Of a stretch of 64,000 bases of DNA, positions 57,383-64,000 are shown piece by piece. The stretch lies in the NCBI RefSeq assembly GCF_020169515.1, contig NZ_JAHMHW010000006.1:62001-126000 (forward strand), written 5' to 3'. Every line of letters begins with the position of its first letter. Within the stretch, counting starts at the first letter, position 1. The position numbers were made by a program, and so were the translations under genes. Source of the stretch: Paenibacillus vietnamensis (GTDB lineage: Bacteria > Bacillota > Bacilli > Paenibacillales > Paenibacillaceae). Under the pieces are notes generated by a model. That model saw only the letters and a program-made list of their open reading frames with translations. It was not told the DNA's origin and did no database searches.

Positions 57383-57727
57383 CTAATTTTCCGGTTTCTG
57401 CGCCGCCGTCGCCGTCCGCCGCTGATGCTGATCTCCCCAGGCGGACATGGCATTTAGCAGCTCCTTGACGGTTAAACCGTACTCCGTTAAGGAATACTCT
57501 ACCTTAGGCGGAACCTGCGAATAGATTTTGCGGTGGATGATCGCATCCTCCTCCAGCTCTCTTAGCTGCTGCGTAAGCATTTTTTGCGTGATGGACGGCA
57601 TTTCCCTTTTTAACTCGCCGAAGCGATGCGTCCCCTCGGTCAGATGGCAGAGAATGACGGGCTTCCACTTGCCGCCGATTACCTTTAAGGTCAGCTCTAC
57701 CGTTTCTTTAAAATGCAGATCTCCCAG
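57383..57727 (-). CDS. hxlR: HxlR-family transcriptional regulator, probable CTG start
   Basis: A 114-residue winged-helix regulator. The frame continues upstream of the first ATG (57601) through the whole conserved N-terminal half: VELTLKVIGGKWKPVILCHL (about 10-29), RFGELKREMPSITQKMLTQQ, and the wing YSQVPPKVEYSLTEYG. An in-frame TAA at 57756-57754 excludes longer versions, and no ATG, GTG or TTG exists in between. AAGGAG (10 nt before) points to CTG 57727 as start. B. subtilis HxlR senses formaldehyde through Cys 11 and Lys 13 at the segment before ELTL; here that segment reads HFKETVELTL, with neither Cys nor the matching Lys. The linked hxlA-hxlB genes support the HxlR name. Confidence 0.85.
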   Translation of the reverse strand: MGDLHFKETVELTLKVIGGKWKPVILCHLTEGTHRFGELKREMPSITQKMLTQQLRELEEDAIIHRKIYSQVPPKVEYSLTEYGLTVKELLNAMSAWGDQHQRRTATAAQKPEN

Positions 57728-57988
57728 ACGAAACCGACTCCTTCCAATAGCAGATAGTTAGAAAATGGCTGTTGCTTTCCTATTCATATTAACACGACAA
57801 ATCCCTCTCCATCCGGGAGAAGGATTTATTTTATTCCCATTCCAGTTTTTGTAGGTTAATGTCACTTTTCCTCACATAAATTTAAGAAAAATGTCAGATT
57901 GGTTGAACTCGGCAATTGACTCCGGGCTCCTTTGCATGAAATAATAATTATAAACAGATACAAGCTTTATACCGGGAGGGAAACATTA

Positions 57989-58561
57989 ATGTCCATAGTT
58001 CCAGGTTTGTTGGAGTTTAACAAGAAGTTTGTCGAAGAAAAGCAGTATGAAGCCTATTTGACCGATAAATTCCCCGAGAAGAAGATTGTCGTGCTTACTT
58101 GCATGGATACCCGTCTTGTCGAGCTGCTTCCTAAAGCCATGAATCTTAGAAACGGAGACGCCAAGTTTATTAAAAATGCCGGCGCCGTTCTGACGCAGCC
58201 TTTCGGCAGCGCAATGCGCAGCATTCTCGTTGCGATCTACGAGCTCAAAGCTCAAGAAGTGCTTGTCATCGGCCATCACGGCTGCGGCATGACAAATTTG
58301 GATACGCAAGGCCTGGTTGACAAATTCATCAATATCGGTGGCGTAGATCCGCTGGTGATCGAAACGCTGGAAAATTCGGGCATCCACATGGACAAGTTTT
58401 TGCGCGGCTTCTCGAACCCCGAAGAGGGCGTCATGCACAGCGTGAAAATGATCCGCAATCATCCGCTGTTCCCGAAAGCCACTCCGGTGCACGGCTTCAT
58501 CATCTCTCCGGAAACGGGCGAATTGGAGCTGCTTGTTGAGGATTACCGCGAGGAAGAATAA
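57989..58561 (+). CDS. Beta-class carbonic anhydrase
   Basis: A 190-residue zinc enzyme. The start MSIVPGLLEF at 57989 has GGGAGG upstream. Zinc ligands are in VLTCMDTRL (about residues 35-43) and VIGHHGCGM (about 90-98), with the Asp-Arg pair of CxDxR intact. It interconverts CO2 and bicarbonate. The length is that of the short beta-carbonic anhydrases of Bacillus (YtiB-like). Single gene; a 200-base AT-rich leader region precedes it. Confidence 0.94.
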   Translation: MSIVPGLLEFNKKFVEEKQYEAYLTDKFPEKKIVVLTCMDTRLVELLPKAMNLRNGDAKFIKNAGAVLTQPFGSAMRSILVAIYELKAQEVLVIGHHGCGMTNLDTQGLVDKFINIGGVDPLVIETLENSGIHMDKFLRGFSNPEEGVMHSVKMIRNHPLFPKATPVHGFIISPETGELELLVEDYREEE

Positions 58562-58569
58562 TCCCGCAA

Positions 58570-59379
58570 CTAACTGAATCTGATCTCGGCCACGACGCCG
58601 CTTTCGATAAAGCCCAGCTTTTTGTAGACTTTATTGGAGGCGGCGTCACTTTTGTCGGCGTATAACATCGGCTCCAGGTTCTCCTCCTGCAGCAGCTGGC
58701 TCAGCTGTGCGACGAGCGCGCTCGCATACCCGTTGTTGCGCATCACCGCCGGCGTAAAGACCGCATTGATGCGGCCATGCCGCGGAGAACGGTGGGCGAT
58801 GTTCGCCATAGCCGCGGGAAGCTCGTCCACAACCCAAAAGTATAATCCGCCTTTCATGATCATCCCCTCGGCGGTAGCAAGCTGACTGGCAGGCACGACC
58901 GCCGAGCCGTACGCGCTTTCGGAGAAGCCGGCCAGAAATTCCGCCGCAACCTCCCTATGCCGGGGATCCGCCTTCAGCAACTCCCCTTTCATTTTGACAG
59001 GCTTCAGCACCTTCGGGCAGACATACGCTTGCATGTTCATATACGCTTTATGCTTTAGCCTTTTGGAGCCGCAATACAGCTTGGCGAACGGCTCGGCTGC
59101 GCGGGACGCTCCGCAAATGCCCGATAAGTCCATATCCTTGCAATGCTCCACCAGCTCCAAAAGCAAAGCTTCCCTGCGCTCTTCGGTCAAATCCTCCGAC
59201 AGCCACAGCCAGCCGTTATGGCCGGGCGTTGCTGCGAACAGCATTCTCCCGTCCGGCGTTTTCCAGGCTTCGGCCTGCTCCATTCCGGTAATCAGGTGCA
59301 GCAGGTTGTACGGCACCTCATCCTTTAGAAAAGGCATCTGGTGCAAGACATCGTCGCCCGCTCCCAGTTTCTCCAGCAT
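58570..59379 (-). CDS. GNAT-family N-acetyltransferase (two-domain)
   Basis: A 269-residue protein. The start MLEKLGAGDD at 59379 follows GGAGGAGG. The C-terminal half (about 145-265) is a GNAT fold: INAVFTPAVMRNNGYASALV contains the motif A strand and acetyl-CoA loop (R/N-N-x-G-Y-A, where RNNGYA is the usual R-G-x-G-x-A variant in this subgroup) and DKSDAASNKVYKKLGFIE is motif B. The N-terminal half is a degenerate GNAT-like domain. This is the pattern of predicted two-domain acetyltransferases with unknown substrate. It converges on the carbonic anhydrase gene, 8 bp apart. Confidence 0.85.
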   Translation of the reverse strand: MLEKLGAGDDVLHQMPFLKDEVPYNLLHLITGMEQAEAWKTPDGRMLFAATPGHNGWLWLSEDLTEERREALLLELVEHCKDMDLSGICGASRAAEPFAKLYCGSKRLKHKAYMNMQAYVCPKVLKPVKMKGELLKADPRHREVAAEFLAGFSESAYGSAVVPASQLATAEGMIMKGGLYFWVVDELPAAMANIAHRSPRHGRINAVFTPAVMRNNGYASALVAQLSQLLQEENLEPMLYADKSDAASNKVYKKLGFIESGVVAEIRFS

Positions 59380-59478
59380 AGCTGCCCACCTCCTCCTTTC
59401 GACGGACAGCGCACAACACCTCACACCGTCCGGTTCCGTAATAATCCATTACCCCGTTCATCCTCCTGTTTAACCCGC

Positions 59479-60387
59479 TTACTTGTAAAAATCGTCGTTC
59501 GTCAAGTCCGTATTGATCCCGATCGCCGCCTTGCTACCTTCTCCAGCCGCAATCACAAGCTGCGCCGGCGAAATGACCGACGCATCGCCCGCGGCATAGA
59601 CGCCTCTCGCGGTCGTTCGCCCGAACGCATCCGTCACAATGCCGCCCTGCTGCGTCATGGCGCAGCCCAAGTCTGTGCCGAACGGGACTGCGTGATCCCA
59701 GAGCGGGGAGACAAAGCCGCCCGTACGGGCGATCTCCTCGCCATTGTCGAATACGATGCTTTTCAGCCTGCCGTTTGCGCCGGTCAAAGTCCGGATCCGC
59801 CGCCGGTTCACCTGAATGCCCTTGCGCGCCAATTGCCCCAGCTGTTCTGCGCTGAGGCTGTCGCGGCCGTTGGTGCAGACAAGCAGGTCACTGCTCCAGT
59901 TGGAGACGATTTGGGCCGTTTGGAACGCGTTAGCGCTTTCCGAGATGACGGCGATCGGCCGGTCCCGCAGCTCCCATCCGTCGCAGTAAGGGCAGCTGAA
60001 CAGGCTGCAGCCGTAATAGGCATGTATGCCCGGTACCGGCGGCAATTGCTCCTTTAATCCCGCTGCGAGCAGAACCGTCCGGGCAAAGTAGCCCACCCCG
60101 TTGCTTGTATCGACCTGAAAGCCTCCTCCAGGCCGCGCTTGCACGGACACCGCCTTATCCGGCTTAACCGTCACGCTCGGATACCGCGCGAGATCCCGAT
60201 GGGCAAGCTGGCGGAACCGTCTCGGATCGATGCCGTCCCTTGTAATAAAACCATGAGAGTGCCTTGTTACGGCGTTCCTCGGGCGGTTATGGTCCAGCAG
60301 CAGCACATGCCTTCTTGCCCTGCCGAGCACCAGCGCCGCGTTCAAGCCCGCCGGCCCCCCTCCAATAATGACGCAATCCAGCCACAT
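59479..60387 (-). CDS. Thioredoxin reductase-like FAD/NAD(P) oxidoreductase
   Basis: A 302-residue flavoprotein. The start MWLDCVIIGGG at 60387 has GGGGGTGATC upstream. FAD fold GGGPAGLNAALVLGRARR (about 9-26), the redox-active CPYCDG (about 132-137), NAD(P) segment VISESANAFQTAQIV, and C-terminal GVYAAGDASV-type motif. The NAD(P)-binding GxGxxA is altered to SESANA, as in ferredoxin/FMN-dependent or alternative-donor members. It reduces a disulfide or quinone; partner unknown. It diverges from an ECF sigma gene and may belong to its regulon. Confidence 0.9.
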   Translation of the reverse strand: MWLDCVIIGGGPAGLNAALVLGRARRHVLLLDHNRPRNAVTRHSHGFITRDGIDPRRFRQLAHRDLARYPSVTVKPDKAVSVQARPGGGFQVDTSNGVGYFARTVLLAAGLKEQLPPVPGIHAYYGCSLFSCPYCDGWELRDRPIAVISESANAFQTAQIVSNWSSDLLVCTNGRDSLSAEQLGQLARKGIQVNRRRIRTLTGANGRLKSIVFDNGEEIARTGGFVSPLWDHAVPFGTDLGCAMTQQGGIVTDAFGRTTARGVYAAGDASVISPAQLVIAAGEGSKAAIGINTDLTNDDFYK

Positions 60388-60423
60388 GTCGATCACCCCC
60401 GTCCCTATAGAAAAAAGGGGTAG

Positions 60424-60494
60424 TGTATACCACATTATATCGTGTAAGCTGAGATCTCATGCTAAGCTGTATACCTTTTGGCGTATTGGACGTC
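60424..60494. promoter_or_regulatory. Divergent promoter region with TGTATACC repeats
   Basis: TGTATACC occurs at 60424-60431 and 60468-60475. The second is followed after 15 nt by CGTC (60491-60494), a layout like an ECF promoter (-35 element, CGTC -10) for the sigma gene. The first lies just downstream of TATAAT (minus strand, 60439-60434) of the oxidoreductase. Confidence 0.45.
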
Positions 60495-60516
60495 CTATAT
60501 GATGAGGAGGGCAGAG

Positions 60517-61023
60517 ATGAAGCGCCATCGGTTGCATGCTTTTTTACAAGAAAAAAGAAATCAAATGATCGTTTACTTGCTCAGGCACGGGGCGAGCCGC
60601 GAAGATGCCGAGGACATCGTACAGGATTCGATGCTTAAGGGTTTTCTTTATCTTGATTCCATCGATCCGGATAAATTTTCGGCATGGCTGTTCAAGGTCG
60701 CGATAAACCGCTACTTCGATATGTGCAGGCGTAAGAACCGGCAGGTCCATCTGTCAATCGACTCGATCACGCTGCCCGCATCCGAATGCGGACCTGAATT
60801 GTCGTATATTAGACAGGAAACAAGAGAAGAGATCCAATCCACGCTCGGCGGACTATCCGATCTGTCGAAGCGGCTTCTTATTTTAAAGTACGATTTGCAT
60901 TTGTCCTACAAAGAAATCGGCGTCATGCTTGAACTGAAGCCGGAAACCGTCAAAACCTACTTATACCGTGCAAGAAAGCAATTCGAAGCCCATTACAGGA
61001 GGGAAAATGATCATGATGGATAA
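60517..61023 (+). CDS. ECF-type RNA polymerase sigma factor
   Basis: A 168-residue sigma-70 family protein. The start MKRHRLHAFL at 60517 has GAGGAGG 7 nt upstream. Region 2: YLLRHGASREDAEDIVQDSM and WLFKVAINRYFDMCRRKN; region 4: LKYDLHLSYKEIGVMLELKP, ETVKTYLYRARK. It overlaps the downstream gene, a membrane anti-sigma factor, by 17 bp, the usual sigma/anti-sigma layout. The candidate autoregulated promoter is at 60468-60494. Signal unknown; cell-envelope stress is the usual theme for this type. Confidence 0.94.
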   Translation: MKRHRLHAFLQEKRNQMIVYLLRHGASREDAEDIVQDSMLKGFLYLDSIDPDKFSAWLFKVAINRYFDMCRRKNRQVHLSIDSITLPASECGPELSYIRQETREEIQSTLGGLSDLSKRLLILKYDLHLSYKEIGVMLELKPETVKTYLYRARKQFEAHYRRENDHDG

Positions 61024-62038
61024 AGAGAGGCCTTTTGATGAAAGGGAGACGAAAGCCGATGAAGCCGAAATGGAGTTCACGGGTCTGATCCGCAGCGCCC
61101 GTCGTAAAACACTGCTGCGCAATGCCATATTATCCATCTTGGCCGCCGCTGCTCTGCTTATATTCGTAACACTTGGTAATACATATGCGTTGAACAAAAG
61201 CTCAACGGGTGCAATGATGGACATACAAGCGATGAGCCGCATCCAAGGGGCAAACCTCAATCTTACGGATTACCATGAAATGCCCGGATTGTGGAGCGGA
61301 AGCATCACATACGGAACGTACAAAATTATTGAGGGCATTCCGATCCCTTCGAGCAGCCGGCAATTCAAATACAATGCGCTCGGCCATTTCTCCAACCCGG
61401 TCGGGGGAAAGTCCGAAATACTAAATCTTTCAACGCCAGCTGCCGGAAGCAGCGCGTTTCCGGGAGGAAGCAGGCCTTTTAATGACAAAACGGGTCAGCG
61501 GGAAATGGTGTTTTACCATCCTGGAATCGAATATAACCGCTATGTGAATGATCTCGAACAGCTTTCAAGTATGCGTCCCGAGCATCTGGTGGAGCTAGGC
61601 GTCTCCTTTGACCGTGATGACTATTCCGCGGACGAAATTACGGCTATGCTTCCCGAAGGCGTCCATGCAGCCTGGTACTGGGTGGATACGTTTGAATACG
61701 AAAGGATTGATAGCATGCAAACGAGTGAAATTGATAGTCCGATTGCCGCTGTCGATGCATATGGTTTTTCAGCTTATGAAGACCTGAATAACCAATCCCC
61801 GAACAATGAATCCGATTTCATAAAACTGGTTGAGCAGGGTCTTACGCTAAACGGGAAATACGAAGAGGAGTTCAACCGTATCTACACACTTCTAAAAGGC
61901 GGGAAAACCGTACCGGACGCAGCAAATGTCAAGATCATCGGAGCGGTATTGACGGGGTCTCCGGAAGCTTTGCATCAGCTGGAAGGAATGCCGTACGTGA
62001 GAGCGGCCGTGCTAGGTGCGGTGACGGAGCTTTATTAA
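61007..62038 (+). CDS. Membrane anti-sigma factor (Sigma_reg_N/Sigma_reg_C type)
   Basis: A 343-residue protein starting at ATG 61007 (AGGAGG, 4-5 nt spacing). An N-terminal cytoplasmic part of about 40 residues (DERETKADEAEMEFTGLIRS) precedes one transmembrane helix (NAILSILAAAALLIFVTLGN, about 44-63). The large outer part, with RPEHLVELGVSFDRDDYSAD and GVHAAWYWVDTFEY, matches the sigma-factor-regulator C-terminal domain. It should hold the ECF factor encoded upstream at the membrane and release it on an external signal. No signal peptidase or rseP-like protease gene is adjacent. Confidence 0.88.
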   Translation: MIMMDKERPFDERETKADEAEMEFTGLIRSARRKTLLRNAILSILAAAALLIFVTLGNTYALNKSSTGAMMDIQAMSRIQGANLNLTDYHEMPGLWSGSITYGTYKIIEGIPIPSSSRQFKYNALGHFSNPVGGKSEILNLSTPAAGSSAFPGGSRPFNDKTGQREMVFYHPGIEYNRYVNDLEQLSSMRPEHLVELGVSFDRDDYSADEITAMLPEGVHAAWYWVDTFEYERIDSMQTSEIDSPIAAVDAYGFSAYEDLNNQSPNNESDFIKLVEQGLTLNGKYEEEFNRIYTLLKGGKTVPDAANVKIIGAVLTGSPEALHQLEGMPYVRAAVLGAVTELY

Positions 62039-62042
62039 TTCA

Positions 62043-62082
62043 AACAGCCCGCGGACGCTCTGCCAAGCGTCTGCGGGCTGTT
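62043..62082. terminator. Bidirectional terminator after the anti-sigma gene
   Basis: AACAGCCCGCGGACGCT (62043-62059) pairs with AGCGTCTGCGGGCTGTT (62066-62082) with one mismatch. It has only a short T-run. Confidence 0.75.
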
Positions 62083-62108
62083 ATGCTATGGCCCTATGGT
62101 TGAACCGA

Positions 62109-63353
62109 TCAAGTCCCAAAAAACCGCAATACACCGTCCCACCGCCACTGCCCGTAGTAGGAGTCGGCCTGGTCAAGGCCGGTCAGCCAGGTTTTGGCCT
62201 TGGCGCCGTTCGGCCGAGCGACGATGACATTGGCGAGCTTAGCATCGCTTCTGACCCAGGACAGCCTGCCCGCCATCGCCAGCGGCTGAGGGTTGTAATC
62301 GCCGAACGCCGCCGCGGGCTTCGTGACGGCGGTCTGCATGCCGTCGGCCAGCTTCACGCTCAGCAGATGAGGATTGTGCCGCCCGTTTCCGGCCGCACCC
62401 GCACTCAGCTCCTTCGCCCGCGATACGACGATATGCTCCGCCCCCTGCCAGGCGAAGTCATTATCGACAAAGCCGCCCGGCGTGTACGTTCCGGACTTGC
62501 CCGTCACGACGTCCAGCACCTTCAGCCGCTTGTTGCTGCCCGCCTCCCGTCCCGGCCCTTCGATATAGGCAAGCATCGCGTCCTTCGGCCCCCATTCAAA
62601 CCACTGCTCGTTGTTCACCATCTGGTCCAGCGTCCGGAAAACGACGCCGTCAGCCGACAATGCGCACAGCGTATTAGCGTCAGCCGATAACGAAGCCGTC
62701 GGCGTCGCCAGAAAGGCGATCCATCGCCCATCCGCCGACCACTTGAAGGAGCTTGTGCCGACGGCAAAAAAATCATCCGACTGTTTCGGAAGCACATGCA
62801 CCTTCACATATTGAGACGGGTCACTCAGCTTCGTCAGAGGAATGCGGTACAGAATGATTGGCGTCCAGCCGTCCGGCAGCAGCTCGGACCGGGTCGAGAC
62901 AAGGAAGCCGCTTCCGTCCGGCAGCCAGGCGAAATTACCGATGCCCTCCGCGCTCTCCAGCGGCCTATCCGGCTGCATCGCCTCGGCAACCTGCAGCCGG
63001 TCTCCGGTCAGATAGGCCAGCTTGTCCGCTCCCGGCGCCCACTGAAAGCTTCGCCCGCCCGCCGCAGCAACCCTCCTGCTTTGACCGCTGCGGGTATTGA
63101 GCACCCACAGCTCAGGCTCGGCCTCCCCCTTCGCATAAGCTAGCCATGCCCCGTCATACGACCATTTCGGGTTGCGGATATGCGGGCCGTCCGCGAGCTT
63201 GGTTTCCCGGCCGCCCGCCTTCACCCACAGATTCCCCCCTCGGACGAAGGCCGCCAGAAGCCCGGCGTCTTCTTTGGCGGCGGACACGGAACCGGCCGCA
63301 CATACAACGGCAACGGCTATCGACAGCAGACATAATCCGATTTTTTTGCGCAT
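62109..63353 (-). CDS. Secreted TolB-like beta-propeller protein
   Basis: A 414-residue protein. The start MRKKIGLCLLSIAVAVVCAA at 63353 follows GGGAGGAAG and opens a signal peptide cleaved near VSAAKE. The rest is a six- or seven-bladed propeller with repeated NPKWSYDGAWLAYAKGEAEP, FQWAPGADKLAYLTG, FAWLPDGSGFLVS, FKWSADGRWIAFLA and FEWGPKDAMLAYIEG strands, like the WD40-like (TolB) repeats. Such proteins act as scaffolds or sensors outside the cell; binding partner unknown. Single gene, convergent with the anti-sigma gene. Confidence 0.85.
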   Translation of the reverse strand: MRKKIGLCLLSIAVAVVCAAGSVSAAKEDAGLLAAFVRGGNLWVKAGGRETKLADGPHIRNPKWSYDGAWLAYAKGEAEPELWVLNTRSGQSRRVAAAGGRSFQWAPGADKLAYLTGDRLQVAEAMQPDRPLESAEGIGNFAWLPDGSGFLVSTRSELLPDGWTPIILYRIPLTKLSDPSQYVKVHVLPKQSDDFFAVGTSSFKWSADGRWIAFLATPTASLSADANTLCALSADGVVFRTLDQMVNNEQWFEWGPKDAMLAYIEGPGREAGSNKRLKVLDVVTGKSGTYTPGGFVDNDFAWQGAEHIVVSRAKELSAGAAGNGRHNPHLLSVKLADGMQTAVTKPAAAFGDYNPQPLAMAGRLSWVRSDAKLANVIVARPNGAKAKTWLTGLDQADSYYGQWRWDGVLRFFGT

Positions 63354-63447
63354 CCCAATCTTCCTCCCTTTTCCCATACGTTTCCCTTATCGGAAGGAAA
63401 AATACAGAAGAGAATCGAATTCGGAGCGCAAAAAAACCAGCCGCCGT

Positions 63448-63840
63448 CTATTGAGGAGCAGAGCTGGTCTTCTTATTTCCGCCGCCAAGCACGGAGTCGA
63501 TAATTTGATTAAGCTTAGCCGACGCAACGGGCTTGACGATAAAATTTTTGGCGCCCAGCCAGATCGATCTCATGACGGAGCCGCGCTCCGTATTTCCGCT
63601 GATCATCACGATCTTCGCATCGGTGAAATGGTATAGAATTTTCCGGAGCGCCCTGATGCCGTCCATTCTAGGCATTTCCACGTCCATCGTGACAAGATCC
63701 GGCTGAAGCCTCAAATACTGCAAATAAGCCTCCACGCCGTCCTCCGCTTCCCCGACTACCTGATGGCCCGCCTCTTCCAGCATCTTTCTAAGCGCATCTC
63801 GCTCGAATTTGGAATCATCCACAACCAGAATCGTTGCCAT
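63448..63840 (-). CDS. CheY-like single-domain response regulator
   Basis: A 130-residue receiver domain without output domain. The start MATILVVDDSKFER at 63840 has GGGAGGATG upstream. The acidic pair DD (residues 8-9), phospho-accepting Asp in LVTMDVEMPRMDG (about 53) and Lys in FIVKPVAS (about 104) are present. It is similar to CheY/PatA-type single-domain regulators; no che genes flank it, so it may act in sporulation or motility phosphorelays. It faces another receiver gene that begins at 63977, sharing the 136-bp region between. Confidence 0.93.
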   Translation of the reverse strand: MATILVVDDSKFERDALRKMLEEAGHQVVGEAEDGVEAYLQYLRLQPDLVTMDVEMPRMDGIRALRKILYHFTDAKIVMISGNTERGSVMRSIWLGAKNFIVKPVASAKLNQIIDSVLGGGNKKTSSAPQ

Positions 63841-63976
63841 AACCCTCATCCTCCCGGCAATTCCCTTTTTTCCCATTATACCTCCAGGCTCTGAACCAGT
63901 TCTGAACAAAGGATTACGGTATCCGGAGATCGAATTAGTAAGGTACAATCGACATAAGGAGCTTTTGGAACAAAAA

Positions 63977-64000
63977 ATGAGAGCGATACTAGTGGATGAT
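63977..64000 (+). CDS. Start of a response regulator gene (runs off the right edge)
   Basis: Eight codons, MRAILVDD, with the typical first strand and acidic pair of a receiver domain. AAGGAG is 15 nt upstream; an in-frame TTG at 63965 is too close to it, so the start remains open. A -10-like TACAAT precedes it. Nothing further can be said from this window. Confidence 0.6.

Noticed and set aside
57383-57601. 72-residue HxlR starting at ATG 57601
   Set aside because: It would cut off the conserved first half of the DNA-binding domain, which is present and in frame upstream.

Overview
The window looks like chromosomal DNA of a Paenibacillus-like member of the Bacillales. Coding GC is moderately high, Shine-Dalgarno sites are strong (AGGAGG), TTG and GTG starts are frequent, promoters are of the SigA type, and many genes have Bacillus subtilis counterparts (ywrABCD, hxlRAB, yidC, ydjO, ktrB). 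There is no rRNA, no prophage and no CRISPR array. I support one tRNA (tRNA-Pro, GGG anticodon).

Layout. 0-9.3 kb: edge of a Rad3-type helicase, an acidic small protein, a PP2C phosphatase, a repeat-rich gap, a sugar-type binding lipoprotein divergent from a YesM-like histidine kinase, a YdjO-type cold-inducible protein with a structured leader, hypothetical genes and a pirin. 9.6-11.9 kb: an FAD oxidoreductase plus an ECF41 sigma factor, preceded by an exact match to the ECF41 promoter. 11.9-17.6 kb: FAH-family and amidase genes beside a ywr-type cluster (gamma-glutamyltransferase, Lrp regulator, two CHR transporter halves). 17.6-19.3 kb: an AT-rich island (broken acetyltransferase, NUDIX, DUF6933 protein) and a small type I toxin-like gene. 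20.2-23.8 kb: yidC with an upstream leader ORF that resembles MifM in layout, then a polar amino acid ABC transporter. 24-32 kb: tRNA-Pro, UMF1 transporter, DinB and DUF1284 proteins, FMN reductase, EF-G-like GTPase, MATE exporter, acidic small protein. 32-42.7 kb: membrane-anchored multicopper oxidase, PAS histidine kinase, diguanylate cyclase, KtrB potassium channel, and mqnB-mqnD of the futalosine menaquinone pathway. 42.7-46.4 kb: gene-poor, rich in tandem repeats, holding a transposase-like gene that has lost its first catalytic residue, then an ArsR-SRPBCC pair. 46.4-56 kb: one catabolic unit with two cytosine deaminase-like amidohydrolases, a Liv-type ABC transporter (permease and ATPase fused) and a divergent PucR regulator. 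56-64 kb: hxlR-hxlA-hxlB formaldehyde fixation, beta-carbonic anhydrase, an acetyltransferase, a thioredoxin-reductase-like flavoprotein, an ECF sigma/anti-sigma pair, a beta-propeller protein, a CheY-like regulator and the first codons of another receiver protein.

Most notable: (1) a 114-codon leader ORF with a perfect ribosome site before yidC. It has one membrane segment and a W-R-K-S-P-D-D-D stretch encoded about 15 nt before a 10-bp stem that captures half of the yidC ribosome site. This is the layout of a MifM-type translation-arrest sensor. (2) The self-contained ECF41 regulon. (3) A dispersed element of 100-145 bp in five copies whose terminal hairpin stems co-vary. (4) Arrays of a roughly 27-bp repeat spaced 50-60 bp apart. 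(5) Two genes that appear to start at CTG, one of them hxlR, which also lacks the Cys/Lys formaldehyde-sensing pair known from B. subtilis.
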